DNA from: Thiodiazotropha sp050305975
GTDB taxonomy: Bacteria; Pseudomonadota; Gammaproteobacteria; Chromatiales; Chromatiaceae
Length of the DNA: 43,182 nucleotides
Direction: 5' to 3'
Assembly (NCBI GenBank): GCA_050305975.1
Contig: JBNLGI010000135.1
Coordinates: 1-43,182, forward strand
This document shows, piece after piece, positions 1 to 8,853 of the stretch. Every line of letters starts with the position of its first letter. Within the stretch, counting starts at the first letter, position 1. Made by a program: the position numbers and the translations under genes. The notes beneath the pieces were generated by a model. The model searched no databases and had not been told where the DNA came from. It worked only from the letters and a program-made list of their open reading frames with translations.

Positions 1-394
1 TCTAATCCCAATTGGGTATTCGAATCCTGAATCCAGTGTACTGCGGTCACGCTGGACAGGTATTCCATCGCCGGTGTGCGGGCTCGCGGCGTGACCTTCA
101 CGCTGCGCGGTCGGCATTGCTTTAATTCCGGAAATCAGGGATTAGACTCAAAGCAACGCTACCCGAGTATAAACACCAACGGCCTCGTGCGGGGAAGCGG
201 GATGGCATGCCGCCTGATACGGAGCGAGCGCTTCGATGCCTTGCTTCCTCCTCGATGAAAGGCATGATCCATCGAGAGTCATCGGGTGTCAGCAGCCGGA
301 TGACGCATTCAATACACTGGGCCGGCGGCTTGCGTTGGCGGAACACGACGCATGGGGGTTGACTGTTCAATCACTCGAACACCGGACGAACGGA
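1..394. other. upstream region without a supported gene
   Basis: I see no convincing gene here. Short open frames run through it on both strands but have no recognisable domain and no ribosome binding site. It probably contains the promoter of the downstream thioredoxin-fold gene and possibly the end of something outside the window. Confidence 0.5.
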
Positions 395-1444
395 ATGAGT
401 ACGCTGGCTGCCTGCATCTTGAAATGTGCCGTCGCCGTGGCACTCCTCTGCTGTAGCTCACCCTACGCGGTGGCGGACAGGATGGATGACTATCTGATCG
501 GCCGACATGGACAGGCGCACGTGGAATTCCCCGCCTGGTTCAAAGCGAGCTTTCTGGATCTTCGGGATGATTTGAGAGATGCGAGAGAGGCTGGCAAGCG
601 GGGTGTCGTTCTCTTCCTCAGCCAGGAAAACTGCAGTCATTGCAAGGCATTCATCGACACCACGCTGAGTGATCCGGAAACGCAACAGCGGCTAAGGAAA
701 AACTTCGATGTCCTGGGTATCGATATCTTCAATGATGTTCCGCTGACGGACATCGATGGCACTGTCGCGACGGTCAAGGATTTCGCGGAAGCGCAAAGCG
801 CCCGGTTTACCCCGACACTGATCTTCTATGGTGTCGAGAATGCCCGCTTACTCAAGATTGTCGGCTTCTATCCACCGGAGAAATTCAACCGCGCGCTGGA
901 TTATATCGACGGTGGACACCACACGCGCATGAATTTCCGTCAATTTCTTCTTGAACAGGCGGATGAGGGCGTTGGTGGAGCATCATCCGTTGAGATTGAC
1001 CACGCGCTGTTTGCGAAACCGCCGTATGTGCTCGATCGCAGGCGGTCGAGCGCATCACGCCCGCTTCTGGTGATATTCGACAACCCGGGCTGCCGCGTCT
1101 GCCAGCGTTTTCATACCAGGGTGCTTGGGACGGATGAGGTGCGTCAAATGCTGCCGGGCTTTGAGGCCGTACGCTTGAATGCGTCTGATGCGAAGACACG
1201 GTTGATTGTTCCGGACGGACGACAACTGTCGCCTCGACAGTGGGCGGACGAGTTGCAACTCACCTACGAGGTGGCGGTGGTGTTTTTCGATGAAGCGGGC
1301 CGGGAAGTCCACCGCCTGGACGCGGAGACAGGAAAAGACCGGATGACCGGATCGATGCAGTATGTTCTCGAGAAGGCGTATGAAAGACATGGACAGTTCC
1401 TGCAATGGCGCAAGGAGAAAGCCATGAAGGGTGAGCGCATGTAG
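395..1444 (+). CDS. exported protein with two thioredoxin-like domains
   Basis: A 349-residue protein, probably a periplasmic thiol-disulfide protein. The start at 395 is chosen because it directly opens a Sec signal peptide (hydrophobic residues about 5-25, likely cleavage after AVA near residue 28); a longer frame from 236 would bury that signal. The first thioredoxin-like domain has a CSHC motif (C80, C83) and a Thr-Pro at about 139-140 in the usual cis-proline place. A second domain has CRVC (C233, C236), but the matching later segment reads TYEVAVVFF with no cis-proline. The first half resembles SoxW or DsbD C-terminal type thioredoxins. It stands alone, convergent with glcB. The redox partner is unknown. 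The fold assignment is fairly sure, the role is not. Confidence 0.75.
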   Translation: MSTLAACILKCAVAVALLCCSSPYAVADRMDDYLIGRHGQAHVEFPAWFKASFLDLRDDLRDAREAGKRGVVLFLSQENCSHCKAFIDTTLSDPETQQRLRKNFDVLGIDIFNDVPLTDIDGTVATVKDFAEAQSARFTPTLIFYGVENARLLKIVGFYPPEKFNRALDYIDGGHHTRMNFRQFLLEQADEGVGGASSVEIDHALFAKPPYVLDRRRSSASRPLLVIFDNPGCRVCQRFHTRVLGTDEVRQMLPGFEAVRLNASDAKTRLIVPDGRQLSPRQWADELQLTYEVAVVFFDEAGREVHRLDAETGKDRMTGSMQYVLEKAYERHGQFLQWRKEKAMKGERM

Positions 1445-1670
1445 TTCCCGGTGCGTGCCGGATGGAATGAGATGGGATCCGGGGGGTGCGGGCTGCGTCT
1501 CTGCGGATTCCGCTGCGCCGCATCCGGGCTGCTCTCCACCCGATTGCCGGTTGCGGACCTGGCAAGGCGTGGGCCGCGCAGGGAAGCGCGCAGGGTCCGC
1601 AGTCCAATCCGACAGCACCCGAATGGACTCCGGCCCCGCGAGGGATTCCGCGAGATCGCGGCTTCGAGGG

Positions 1671-3839
1671 TCAGCCGGCGCGCGCCGCCTTCAGCTCCTT
1701 TCTCCGCCGATGCAGGGTCGGTTCCGTATAACCGCTCGGCGTCTCGCAGCCCAGGAAGATCAGGTCCTTTGCCGCCTGGAAGGCGATCCCCTTGTAGTCA
1801 GGCGCCATGTCGATGTAGTTCACGTCACCCGCATTCTGCCCGTCGACCACCTTGGCCATGCGCTTGAGGGTTTCGATGACCTGCGCCTCGTTGGTGATGC
1901 CGTGATGCAGCCAGTTGGCGATATGCTGGCTGGAGATGCGGCAGGTGGCGCGGTCTTCCATCAGCCCGACATTGTTGATGTCGGGAACGGTGGAGCAGCC
2001 CACACCCTGGTCGATCCAGCGGACCACGTAGCCGAGGATGCCCTGGGCGTTGTTGTCGAGCTCCTGCTGGATCGCTTCCGGCGTGAGGGTGCGATCGAGC
2101 ATGAGCGGGATGCTCAGGATGTCATCCACGCTGGCCGGTTCGCGCTTCGCCAGTTCCGCCTGCCGTTCGGCCACGTTGACCTGGTGGTAGTGCATGGCGT
2201 GCAGAGTGGCGGCGGTGGGCGAGGGCACCCAGGCAGTGTTGGCGCCGGCCATCGGGTGACCGATCTTGGTCTTGATCATCTTTGCCATTTCGCTCGGCAT
2301 GGCCCACATGCCCTTGCCGATCTGCGCTTTGCCGCGGAAGCCGCAGGCGAGACCGATATCGACGTTGGAATCCTCGTAGGCGTTGATCCAGACGCTGTTC
2401 TTCATCTCGCCCTTGGGGATCATCGGGCCCGCCTCCATGCTGGTGTGGATCTCGTCCCCGGTACGGTCGAGAAAGCCGGTGTTGATGAAGACCACCCGGT
2501 CCGCCGCCGCCAGGATACAGGCCTTGAGGTTGACGCTGGTGCGCCGCTCCTCGTCCATGATGCCCATCTTCATGGTGTGGAGAGGCAGGTTCAGTGCCTG
2601 TTCGATGCGGGTGAACAGCAGGTTGGCGAAGGCGACCTCTTCCGGACCGTGCATCTTCGGCTTCACGATGTAGATGCTGCCGCTCCTGGAGTTGCGCACG
2701 CTGCCGGTGCCTTTGAGATCGTGGATGGCGATCAGGGCGGTCATCATACCGTCGAGGATGCCTTCGGGAATCTCCCTGCCGTCGGCGTCGAGCACCGCGT
2801 CGATGGTCATCAGGTGGCCCACGTTGCGCACGAACAGCAGGCTGCGTCCCGGCAGGGTAAAGGATTCACCCGCGGCCGAGAGGTATTCGCGGTCGGGATT
2901 GAGACGGCGGGTGATGGTCTTGCCGGCCTTTTCCAGTTCCGCGCTGAGGTCGCCTTTGAGCAGGCCGAGCAGGTTGGAATAGATCAGCGCCTTGTCCTCG
3001 GCATCGACCGCGGCGACCGAGTCCTCGCAGTCCTGGATGGTGGTGATCGCCGCTTCCAGCACCAGGTCCTTGACACCGGCGGGATGGGTCTTGCCGATGG
3101 GGTGCTCGCGATCGATCTGCAGCTCGATGTGGAGGTTGTGGTTACGCAGCAGGACCAGGCTGGGATTGTCGGCATCGCCCTGGTAGCCGGCGAACTGATC
3201 GGGGGTCATCAGATCCGTGGTGCCGCCATCGCTCAGCTCGACACAGAGCCGGCCGTCGACGACCCGGTACTGACTGACCCGGGCGTGGCTGCCGTCGGCG
3301 AGCGGCACGCTGTTATCGAGGAACTCCATGGCGTAGGCGACCACCTTGGCGCCGCGCTGCGGATTGTAACCGCCCGCATCGCCTTCGCTCCTGGGGATCA
3401 CGTCGGTGCCGTAGAGGGCGTCGTAGAGGCTGCCCCAGCGGGCGTTGGCGGCGTTCAACGCATAGCGGGCGTTCATCACCGGCACCACCAGCTGGGGTCC
3501 GGCCACCTCGGCGATCTCCGGATCGACGTTCCGGGTGGCGATGGTGAAGTCGTCCACTTCCGGCACCAGGTAGCCGATCTCCTGCAGGAACGCCTTGTAG
3601 GCAGCGTGATCGTGAGGCTGGCCGCGACGGGCGATGTGCCAAGCGTCGATCTGCTGCTGCAGCCGCTCGCGCTTGGCCAACAGTTCGCGGTTGACCGGCG
3701 CGAGATCGGTCACGATCTGCTCCAGGCTCAACCAGAAGGCTTCGGGCTCGATGCCCGTGCCGGGGGCTATCTTGTCCTTGACCAGGTCGTAAAGGACGCG
3801 TGCGACTTTCAGGTTGCCAACGGTGTTGTATTCGGTCAT
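1671..3839 (-). CDS. glcB: malate synthase G
   Basis: Condenses glyoxylate with acetyl-CoA to give malate, in the cytosol. The 722 residues match the length of the G isoform (E. coli about 723), not the shorter A form. The N-terminus MTEYNTVGNLKVARVLYD and the C-terminal half with GPMIPKGEMKNSVWINAYED and GHPMAGANTAWVPSPTAATLHA are typical of the family. The start at 3839 fits the family length and is preceded by GAGG nine bases upstream; an alternative ATG at 3857 would add six residues. The gene lies downstream of glcDEF and the orphan binding protein on the same strand, but behind a 354-base gap with two palindromes, so it may have its own promoter. It consumes the glyoxylate that GlcDEF makes. 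Confidence 0.97.
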   Translation of the reverse strand: MTEYNTVGNLKVARVLYDLVKDKIAPGTGIEPEAFWLSLEQIVTDLAPVNRELLAKRERLQQQIDAWHIARRGQPHDHAAYKAFLQEIGYLVPEVDDFTIATRNVDPEIAEVAGPQLVVPVMNARYALNAANARWGSLYDALYGTDVIPRSEGDAGGYNPQRGAKVVAYAMEFLDNSVPLADGSHARVSQYRVVDGRLCVELSDGGTTDLMTPDQFAGYQGDADNPSLVLLRNHNLHIELQIDREHPIGKTHPAGVKDLVLEAAITTIQDCEDSVAAVDAEDKALIYSNLLGLLKGDLSAELEKAGKTITRRLNPDREYLSAAGESFTLPGRSLLFVRNVGHLMTIDAVLDADGREIPEGILDGMMTALIAIHDLKGTGSVRNSRSGSIYIVKPKMHGPEEVAFANLLFTRIEQALNLPLHTMKMGIMDEERRTSVNLKACILAAADRVVFINTGFLDRTGDEIHTSMEAGPMIPKGEMKNSVWINAYEDSNVDIGLACGFRGKAQIGKGMWAMPSEMAKMIKTKIGHPMAGANTAWVPSPTAATLHAMHYHQVNVAERQAELAKREPASVDDILSIPLMLDRTLTPEAIQQELDNNAQGILGYVVRWIDQGVGCSTVPDINNVGLMEDRATCRISSQHIANWLHHGITNEAQVIETLKRMAKVVDGQNAGDVNYIDMAPDYKGIAFQAAKDLIFLGCETPSGYTEPTLHRRRKELKAARAG

Positions 3840-3914
3840 ATCACTTGGCCTCGTCATGGGGCTGTATCCAAAGTTCTCGGGTGATTGCTTGATGAGTGTT
3901 TTTCTCGGAGTGTC

Positions 3915-3932
3915 GGTGCGGCGAGCCGTACC
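3915..3932. promoter_or_regulatory. palindrome upstream of glcB, copy 1
   Basis: GGTGCGGC, GA, GCCGTACC: eight-base arms with one mismatch around a two-base centre, about 76 bases before the glcB start. It closely resembles the palindrome at 4087-4102, which suggests a repressor or activator site. No regulator gene is adjacent. Confidence 0.4.
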
Positions 3933-4086
3933 CTGCAGTTTCTGCCCCAATCTGCCTTGGCATGCCGGAGTTGTCCGGTATGAAGGTGATTTCGCTGGTT
4001 TTTTCTGTTCGGATTTTTGATTGGAAAAAGGGATGATCCTTATTGAATATTTGTAGGCTTGTCGGTCGGGTCTCAGAGGGTATTCT

Positions 4087-4102
4087 GTGCGGCAAGCCGC
4101 AC
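4087..4102. promoter_or_regulatory. palindrome upstream of glcB, copy 2
   Basis: GTGCGGC, AA, GCCGCAC: perfect seven-base arms around a two-base centre, about 250 bases before the glcB start and just after the stop of the binding-protein gene. It shares the core GTGCGGC-RA-GCCGYAC with the site at 3915-3932. The rest of the 3840-4193 gap shows no gene. A 118-codon frame on the minus strand covers it, but it has no recognisable domain and simply reads into glcB's leader. Confidence 0.4.
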
Positions 4103-4193
4103 CGGGACATGCAATGACACACCGTGCGGTTTGGGTGGGGTGTGGTGCAGTCATGCTTCAACGCTTCAAAATTCATCCCGATTCCCCTGTGCC

Positions 4194-5075
4194 TCACGGT
4201 GATGTGACGATGCAGCTCGCATAGGGATGCCGCTTCGTGATCAGGCCGCTGAAGAGAAAGACGTCCAATAGATGGTCGTAGACGGCATGATCGATATGGG
4301 GATCGGCGGACCAGGTGCCCATCTTCTGATAGGCGGCGATGGTGTCAATGAGTACGCCCCGATCGATGCCGGGGAAGAAGCTGGCCTCCTGTGCGGCCAG
4401 CTCGGCAGCAGGGGCCTCCTGCAGATAGCGGCAAGCCTTTCGATAGGCGCGCATGAAGGCGCTGGCCATGTCGGTCTCGAGCCATTCGCGGGTGGCGCAG
4501 AGGCTGCTGAAGGCTACCGGACCGACGGCATCGCCGACGGCAGCGACCACATGGCCCAGTCCCTCTTTTTCGAGCTGCTGCGGGAAGGGGCCCTGTTGGT
4601 GGATGTAATCGCCGAGACCCTGGCGAAAGGCCTTGTCCATCTCCTCCACACTGCCGGCGTCGACGATGGTGATCTGCGACTCGTCGATGCCGAGTTTGTG
4701 GAGCGCGTAGCGGAACATGGCCAGCGGCTGGAACAGGTGGTCGACCAGCACGGTTTTGCCTAGCAGCCGGTGCCAGTCGAAATCGGGTTCGGGCTCGCGA
4801 CCGGCGAGCAGGAAGCCGTCGAGCCGGTTGATCTGGGCGAAGTGGACGATATCGAGTCTCCGGCCCCGTTCCAGGTCGGCGAAGCTGGTGGCCACCGCCG
4901 ATTGTGAGAGCTGGGCTTCGCCGCTGCGCAGGCAGTCGGGCACACTGCGTTCGGGGGTTGCCGGCCGATAATCGGCTTCGAGCCCCTCCTCTTGCAGGAA
5001 GCCACCGCTGATGGTGATCAGCAGAGGGGTGTAGAAGGCCGAGTGGCGTAGCGCCATGATGTTGATCTTGTCCAT
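4194..5075 (-). CDS. NMT1/THI5-like (SsuA-type) solute-binding protein without signal peptide
   Basis: A 293-residue protein with the two-lobed binding-protein fold of the NMT1/THI5 and SsuA/TauA group. Evidence is the N-terminal ITISGGFLQEEGLEADYRP segment, the GEAQLSQSAVATSF loop, and a C-terminal helical lobe with FMRAYRKACRYLQE and GIDRGVLIDTIAAYQKMGTW. The start at 5075 has GGAGAG at good spacing. The protein begins MDKINIMALRHS directly in the first beta strand, with no Sec, Tat or lipoprotein signal. No ABC permease or ATPase is nearby. It follows glcF by ten bases, so it is probably co-transcribed with glycolate oxidase. It may be a cytosolic sensor, a ligand carrier or a THI5-like enzyme; the ligand cannot be read from the sequence. 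Confidence 0.85.
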   Translation of the reverse strand: MDKINIMALRHSAFYTPLLITISGGFLQEEGLEADYRPATPERSVPDCLRSGEAQLSQSAVATSFADLERGRRLDIVHFAQINRLDGFLLAGREPEPDFDWHRLLGKTVLVDHLFQPLAMFRYALHKLGIDESQITIVDAGSVEEMDKAFRQGLGDYIHQQGPFPQQLEKEGLGHVVAAVGDAVGPVAFSSLCATREWLETDMASAFMRAYRKACRYLQEAPAAELAAQEASFFPGIDRGVLIDTIAAYQKMGTWSADPHIDHAVYDHLLDVFLFSGLITKRHPYASCIVTSP

Positions 5076-5085
5076 GATCTCTCCG

Positions 5086-6306
5086 TTACCGGGGCAGAGC
5101 CTCGTCGAGCAGCTCGATCCAGTGGCGCACCGGGATGGTCGATTGGGAGGCGAGGTGGAGTTGACAGCCGATGTTGGCGGTGGCGATCAGGTCGGGACTG
5201 CCGGCGCTGAGGTGGGTCAGCTTCTGGGTCAGCAGTCTCTGCGATAATTCGGGCTGCAGGATGGAGTAGGTGCCCGCCGAACCACAGCAGAGGTGGCTGT
5301 CGGCCACCTGCGCCAGGCGGAAGTTGAGTTTGATCAGGATACCCTCCACCAGACCGGGCAGCTTCTGACCGTGCTGCAGGGTGCAGGGGGCGTGGAAGGC
5401 GATGGGGCGGCCGTGGCCGTCGATGCCGAGGGGGCTCAGGTCCTCGGCGGCGAGCACCTCGCCGATATCCTTCGCCAGGGCCGAGATCCGCGCCGCCTTT
5501 TCCGCATAGGTCGGCTCGTTGCGTAACAGATGTCCATACTCCTTCACCACCGCGCCACAACCGCTGGCGCTGATGACGATCGCCTCCGCGCCGGCCTCGA
5601 TGTGGGGCCACCAGGCGTCGACGTTGCGGCGCATGGCCGCCAGCGCCTCCTCCTCGGCTGAAAGATGGTGGCTGACCGCGCCGCAGCAGCCGGCGCGGGA
5701 CTCGCTGATGAGCGAGATGTCGAGCCGGTCGAGCAGGCGGGCGGCGGCGGCATTGGTGTTCGGGGTGGCCGCCTTCTGGGCGCAGCCTTCGAGCACCAGC
5801 ATCTGGCGGCGGTGTCCGCAGGCGGGACGGGTGCCCGTGCTTTGCGCCGCCGGTATCTGGGATTTGAGTTGTGCGGGCAGGAAGGGTCTGGCCAGGCGGC
5901 CCAGGGCCAGCAACAGGGCGAAGCGCCGGGGATAGGGAATCAGCTTGCGCAGGGCGAAGCGCATCAGCCGTTCCTTGGGTGTTCGGCCGACCCGGCGCTC
6001 GAGATGAGCACGGCCGATGTCGGCCAGGCGGGCATATTGGACGCCGGAGGGACAGGTGGTCTCGCAGGCGCGACAGGTCAGGCAGCGGTCTAGGTGTTGC
6101 TGTGTGCGCTGGCTCGGGCTGTGGCCCTCCAGCATCTGCTTGATGAGATAGATGCGTCCGCGCGGTCCGTCCAGCTCGTCACCCAGCAGCTGGTAGGTGG
6201 GGCAGGTGGCGGTGCAGAAGCCGCAGTGGACGCAGGCGCGCAGGATGCGTTCGGCCTCCTGGCCTTGCGGGGTTCCGAGTATGGCTTTGACAATCGCGGT
6301 CTCCAT
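5086..6306 (-). CDS. glcF: glycolate oxidase iron-sulfur subunit
   Basis: Electron-transfer subunit of the glycolate oxidase complex, passing electrons from the flavin subunits to the respiratory chain at the inner face of the membrane. The 406 residues match the family. Two 4Fe-4S motifs are visible: C25-C28-C31-C35-P and C75-C78-C81-C85-P. The C-terminal half has two cysteine-rich CCG modules (SRAGCCGAVSHH and SHLCCGSAGTYS), as in heterodisulfide reductase subunit B-like domains. The ATG at 6306 sits one base from the glcE stop, so it is in one operon with glcE and glcD. Confidence 0.97.
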   Translation of the reverse strand: METAIVKAILGTPQGQEAERILRACVHCGFCTATCPTYQLLGDELDGPRGRIYLIKQMLEGHSPSQRTQQHLDRCLTCRACETTCPSGVQYARLADIGRAHLERRVGRTPKERLMRFALRKLIPYPRRFALLLALGRLARPFLPAQLKSQIPAAQSTGTRPACGHRRQMLVLEGCAQKAATPNTNAAAARLLDRLDISLISESRAGCCGAVSHHLSAEEEALAAMRRNVDAWWPHIEAGAEAIVISASGCGAVVKEYGHLLRNEPTYAEKAARISALAKDIGEVLAAEDLSPLGIDGHGRPIAFHAPCTLQHGQKLPGLVEGILIKLNFRLAQVADSHLCCGSAGTYSILQPELSQRLLTQKLTHLSAGSPDLIATANIGCQLHLASQSTIPVRHWIELLDEALPR

Positions 6307-6307
6307 G

Positions 6308-7366
6308 CTACAGCTCCGCGTAGAGTCGGCCCGGGTTGAACAGCCCCTGGGGATCGAAGGCGCGCTTCAGGCGTTGGTGAATCGTCATCAGCGGACCGGG
6401 CATGGGCTGGTAGATCCGCCCCTCCCGGTTTCCGCCGCGAAACAGGGTGGCGTGGCCGCCGATCTCGGCCACACTGCGGAAGATTTCGTCCGGGTCCTTG
6501 TCGCTCCTGACCCAGCGCAGGGCTCCGCCCCAATCGATCAGGCACTTGCGCTGGAAGGAGACGCCGGGCGCGCCGGGGGGCACCGAGAGGCGCCAGAGGG
6601 GAGTCTCGCCTTGAAAAAAGGCATGGCCCTGTTCGCGGATGCGCTGCTGCCAGAAGGCGTCGCCCTCCTCGAACAGATCGCCGCCGAGTGCCTTGCGCGC
6701 GGCATCCACCGCGGTCTGCGCGCCGGAGAGGCGGACATAGGCCCGCTCGCCGTCGCAGGCCGCCGCACTGACGGGTATCGGCCTGCCGGCCAGTTCGTTG
6801 AAGCGCTTGATGGCGGAAGGGGTGTCGCTGCTGCTGACCAGGGTGATTTCGCTGGCGGGGATCGGCAACACCTTGAGACTGATATCGAGCAGCACGCCGA
6901 GCGTACCCATGGCTCCGGTCATCAGGCGCGAGACATCGTAGCCGGCCACGTTTTTCATCACCTCGCCTCCGAAGCGCAGGATCTCCCCCTTGCCGTTGAG
7001 CACGCGGGCGCCGAGAACGAAGTCCCGTGCCGAGCCGGCATAGGGACGACGCGGCCCCGAGAGGCCGGCGGCGATGGTGCCGCCAAGGGTGGCGGCGTCA
7101 CCGAAAAGAGGCGGTTCGAAGGGCAGCATCTGACCCTTCTCGGCAAGCACCGCCTCGATCTCCCGCAGCGGCGTGCCGGCGCGGGCCGTGATCACCAGCT
7201 CCTTGGGCTCATAGCTGAGGACGCCCCGATGGCCGCTGACATCCAGCGCTTCGCCCTGGGCTGCGCGGCCGAGGAAGCTCTTGGTATTGCCGGCGGTAAT
7301 GTTGAGCGGCCTGCGGTCTGCGGCCGCGATGATCACCCGCTCCTGGAGGGACTGCTCCATGTTCAT
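6308..7366 (-). CDS. glcE: glycolate oxidase FAD-binding subunit GlcE
   Basis: Second flavoprotein subunit of glycolate oxidase, 352 residues. The N-terminal FAD_binding_4 domain carries ITAGNTKSFLGR and, further on, GDAATLGGTIAAGLSGPRRPYAGSARDFVLG. The C-terminus has the AFDPQGLFNPGRLY segment that is shared with GlcD. The start overlaps the glcD stop in an ATGA arrangement (7363-7366), which supports translational coupling in glcD-glcE-glcF. Confidence 0.97.
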   Translation of the reverse strand: MNMEQSLQERVIIAAADRRPLNITAGNTKSFLGRAAQGEALDVSGHRGVLSYEPKELVITARAGTPLREIEAVLAEKGQMLPFEPPLFGDAATLGGTIAAGLSGPRRPYAGSARDFVLGARVLNGKGEILRFGGEVMKNVAGYDVSRLMTGAMGTLGVLLDISLKVLPIPASEITLVSSSDTPSAIKRFNELAGRPIPVSAAACDGERAYVRLSGAQTAVDAARKALGGDLFEEGDAFWQQRIREQGHAFFQGETPLWRLSVPPGAPGVSFQRKCLIDWGGALRWVRSDKDPDEIFRSVAEIGGHATLFRGGNREGRIYQPMPGPLMTIHQRLKRAFDPQGLFNPGRLYAEL

Positions 7367-8853
7367 GGGGCGGGCGCCTCGTCATGGGCGTGGCGGTGCT
7401 CGCCCAGGGTGCGGTATTCGGAGCAGCGCCTGGGAGTGGGGACGCCCTTGCCGGGGTTGAGCAGTTCATCGGGATCGAAGGCGCGTTTGACGGCGCGGAA
7501 CTGCTCCAGCTCGTCCGGCTGGAACTGCACGCACATCTGGTTGATCTTCTCGATACCGACGCCGTGTTCGCCGGTGATGGTGCCGCCGACGGCGACACAG
7601 AGTTCGAGGATCCTGCCGCCCAGCTCTTCGGTCCGCTCGAGTTCGCCCGGATTGTTGGCGTCGTAGAGGATCAGGGGGTGCATGTTGCCGTCACCGGCGT
7701 GGAACACATTGGCCACAGGCAGACCATACTCCTTGGAGAGTTCCGCCGTACGCTTCAATACCTCGGGCAGGCGACGCCGGGGAATGGTGCCGTCCATGCA
7801 GTAGTAGTCGGGGGAGATGCGGCCGACGGCGGGGAAGGCCGACTTGCGGCCCTGCCAGAAGCGCAGACGCTCCAACTCGTCGGCGGCGGTGCGGACCTGT
7901 GTGGCGCCGCAGCGCTTGAGCAACTCGCGCACGGCGAGGATATGCTCGGAGACCTCCTGATTGCTGCCATCCACTTCGCACAGCAGGATCGCCGTCGCAT
8001 CGGTGGGATAGCCGGCGTGGACGAAATCCTCGGCCGCCTGGATCGCCGGGCCGTCCATCATCTCCAGCCCGGCCGGGATGATACCGGCGGCGATGATTTC
8101 CCCCACCGCGGCACCCGCCTTCTCCACATCGTCGAAGGCGGCCAGCACCACCTGGGCCCGCTCGGGGATCGGCAACAACTTCACCGTGACCTCCACCACC
8201 ACACCGAGCATGCCCTCGGAGCCGATCATCAGCGCCAGCAGATCGTATCCCGGGGCGTCGAGCGCCTCGCAGCCGATGGTGAGCAGATCGCCCTCGACGC
8301 TCACCACCTTGAGACTCAGCACGTTGTGCACCGTCAAGCCGTATTTCAGGCAGTGGACGCCGCCCGAGTTCTCGGCGATGTTGCCGCCGATGGTGCAGGC
8401 GATCTGGGAGGAGGGGTCGGGGGCGTAGTAGAGGCCGTAGGGTTTGACCGCCTCCGAGATGGCCAGGTTGCGCACCCCGGTCTGCACCCGAGCCGTTCGG
8501 TTGACCGGATCGATATCGAGGATCGACTTCAGTTTGGCCAGGCTCAGCACCACGCCGTCGGCCAGCGGCAGGGCGCCTCCGGACAGCCCGGTGCCGGTGC
8601 CGCGAGCCACCACCGGCGTCTTGTGCTTGTGACAGATGCGCATCACCCGCTGTACCTCCGGCACCGTGCGCGGAAGCACCACGATCATCGGCAGTTGGCG
8701 ATAGGCGGAGAGACCGTCGCATTCGTAGGGATGCAGATCTTCGGTCTCGAATAGGATGGCGTCGTCGGGCAGGAACTCACCGAAAGCGGCGAGGAGCGAG
8801 GCCCGGTTGCCCATGCTGTGGTGACCCGCGTTGTCGGATGAATAGACGCTCAT
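7363..8853 (-). CDS. glcD: glycolate oxidase subunit GlcD (FAD-linked)
   Basis: Catalytic flavin subunit that oxidises glycolate (and often D-lactate) to glyoxylate. The 496 residues follow E. coli GlcD closely by eye: YECDGLSAYR near the N-terminus, RGTGTGLSGGALPLADG in the FAD site, YYAPDPSSQIACTIGGN, PDYYCMDGTIPRR, and a C-terminal FDPDELLNPGKG. The start at 8853 (MSVYSSDNAG) is chosen because the family begins about here; the frame stays open to 9000, but those extra 49 residues look unlike the family. It is the first gene of the glc operon, divergent from the hydroxyacid reductase across a 620-base gap. Confidence 0.96.
   Translation of the reverse strand: MSVYSSDNAGHHSMGNRASLLAAFGEFLPDDAILFETEDLHPYECDGLSAYRQLPMIVVLPRTVPEVQRVMRICHKHKTPVVARGTGTGLSGGALPLADGVVLSLAKLKSILDIDPVNRTARVQTGVRNLAISEAVKPYGLYYAPDPSSQIACTIGGNIAENSGGVHCLKYGLTVHNVLSLKVVSVEGDLLTIGCEALDAPGYDLLALMIGSEGMLGVVVEVTVKLLPIPERAQVVLAAFDDVEKAGAAVGEIIAAGIIPAGLEMMDGPAIQAAEDFVHAGYPTDATAILLCEVDGSNQEVSEHILAVRELLKRCGATQVRTAADELERLRFWQGRKSAFPAVGRISPDYYCMDGTIPRRRLPEVLKRTAELSKEYGLPVANVFHAGDGNMHPLILYDANNPGELERTEELGGRILELCVAVGGTITGEHGVGIEKINQMCVQFQPDELEQFRAVKRAFDPDELLNPGKGVPTPRRCSEYRTLGEHRHAHDEAPAP

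Noticed and set aside
1..40. TTCGAATCC and a following CCA, like a tRNA T-arm and end
   Set aside because: The T-stem does not pair and the distance to CCA is far too short for an acceptor stem.
1431..3884. Very long plus-strand open frame opposite glcB
   Set aside because: It is antisense to the clear malate synthase G gene and has the His/Asp/Val-rich bias of a GC-rich shadow frame.
3841..4197. 118-codon minus-strand frame between the binding protein and glcB
   Set aside because: No domain, no good ribosome site and mixed low-quality composition; the palindromes are better explained as regulatory DNA.
6197..8754. Long plus-strand frames opposite glcF, glcE and glcD
   Set aside because: They mirror the glc genes and show no domain; their lengths follow from high GC content.
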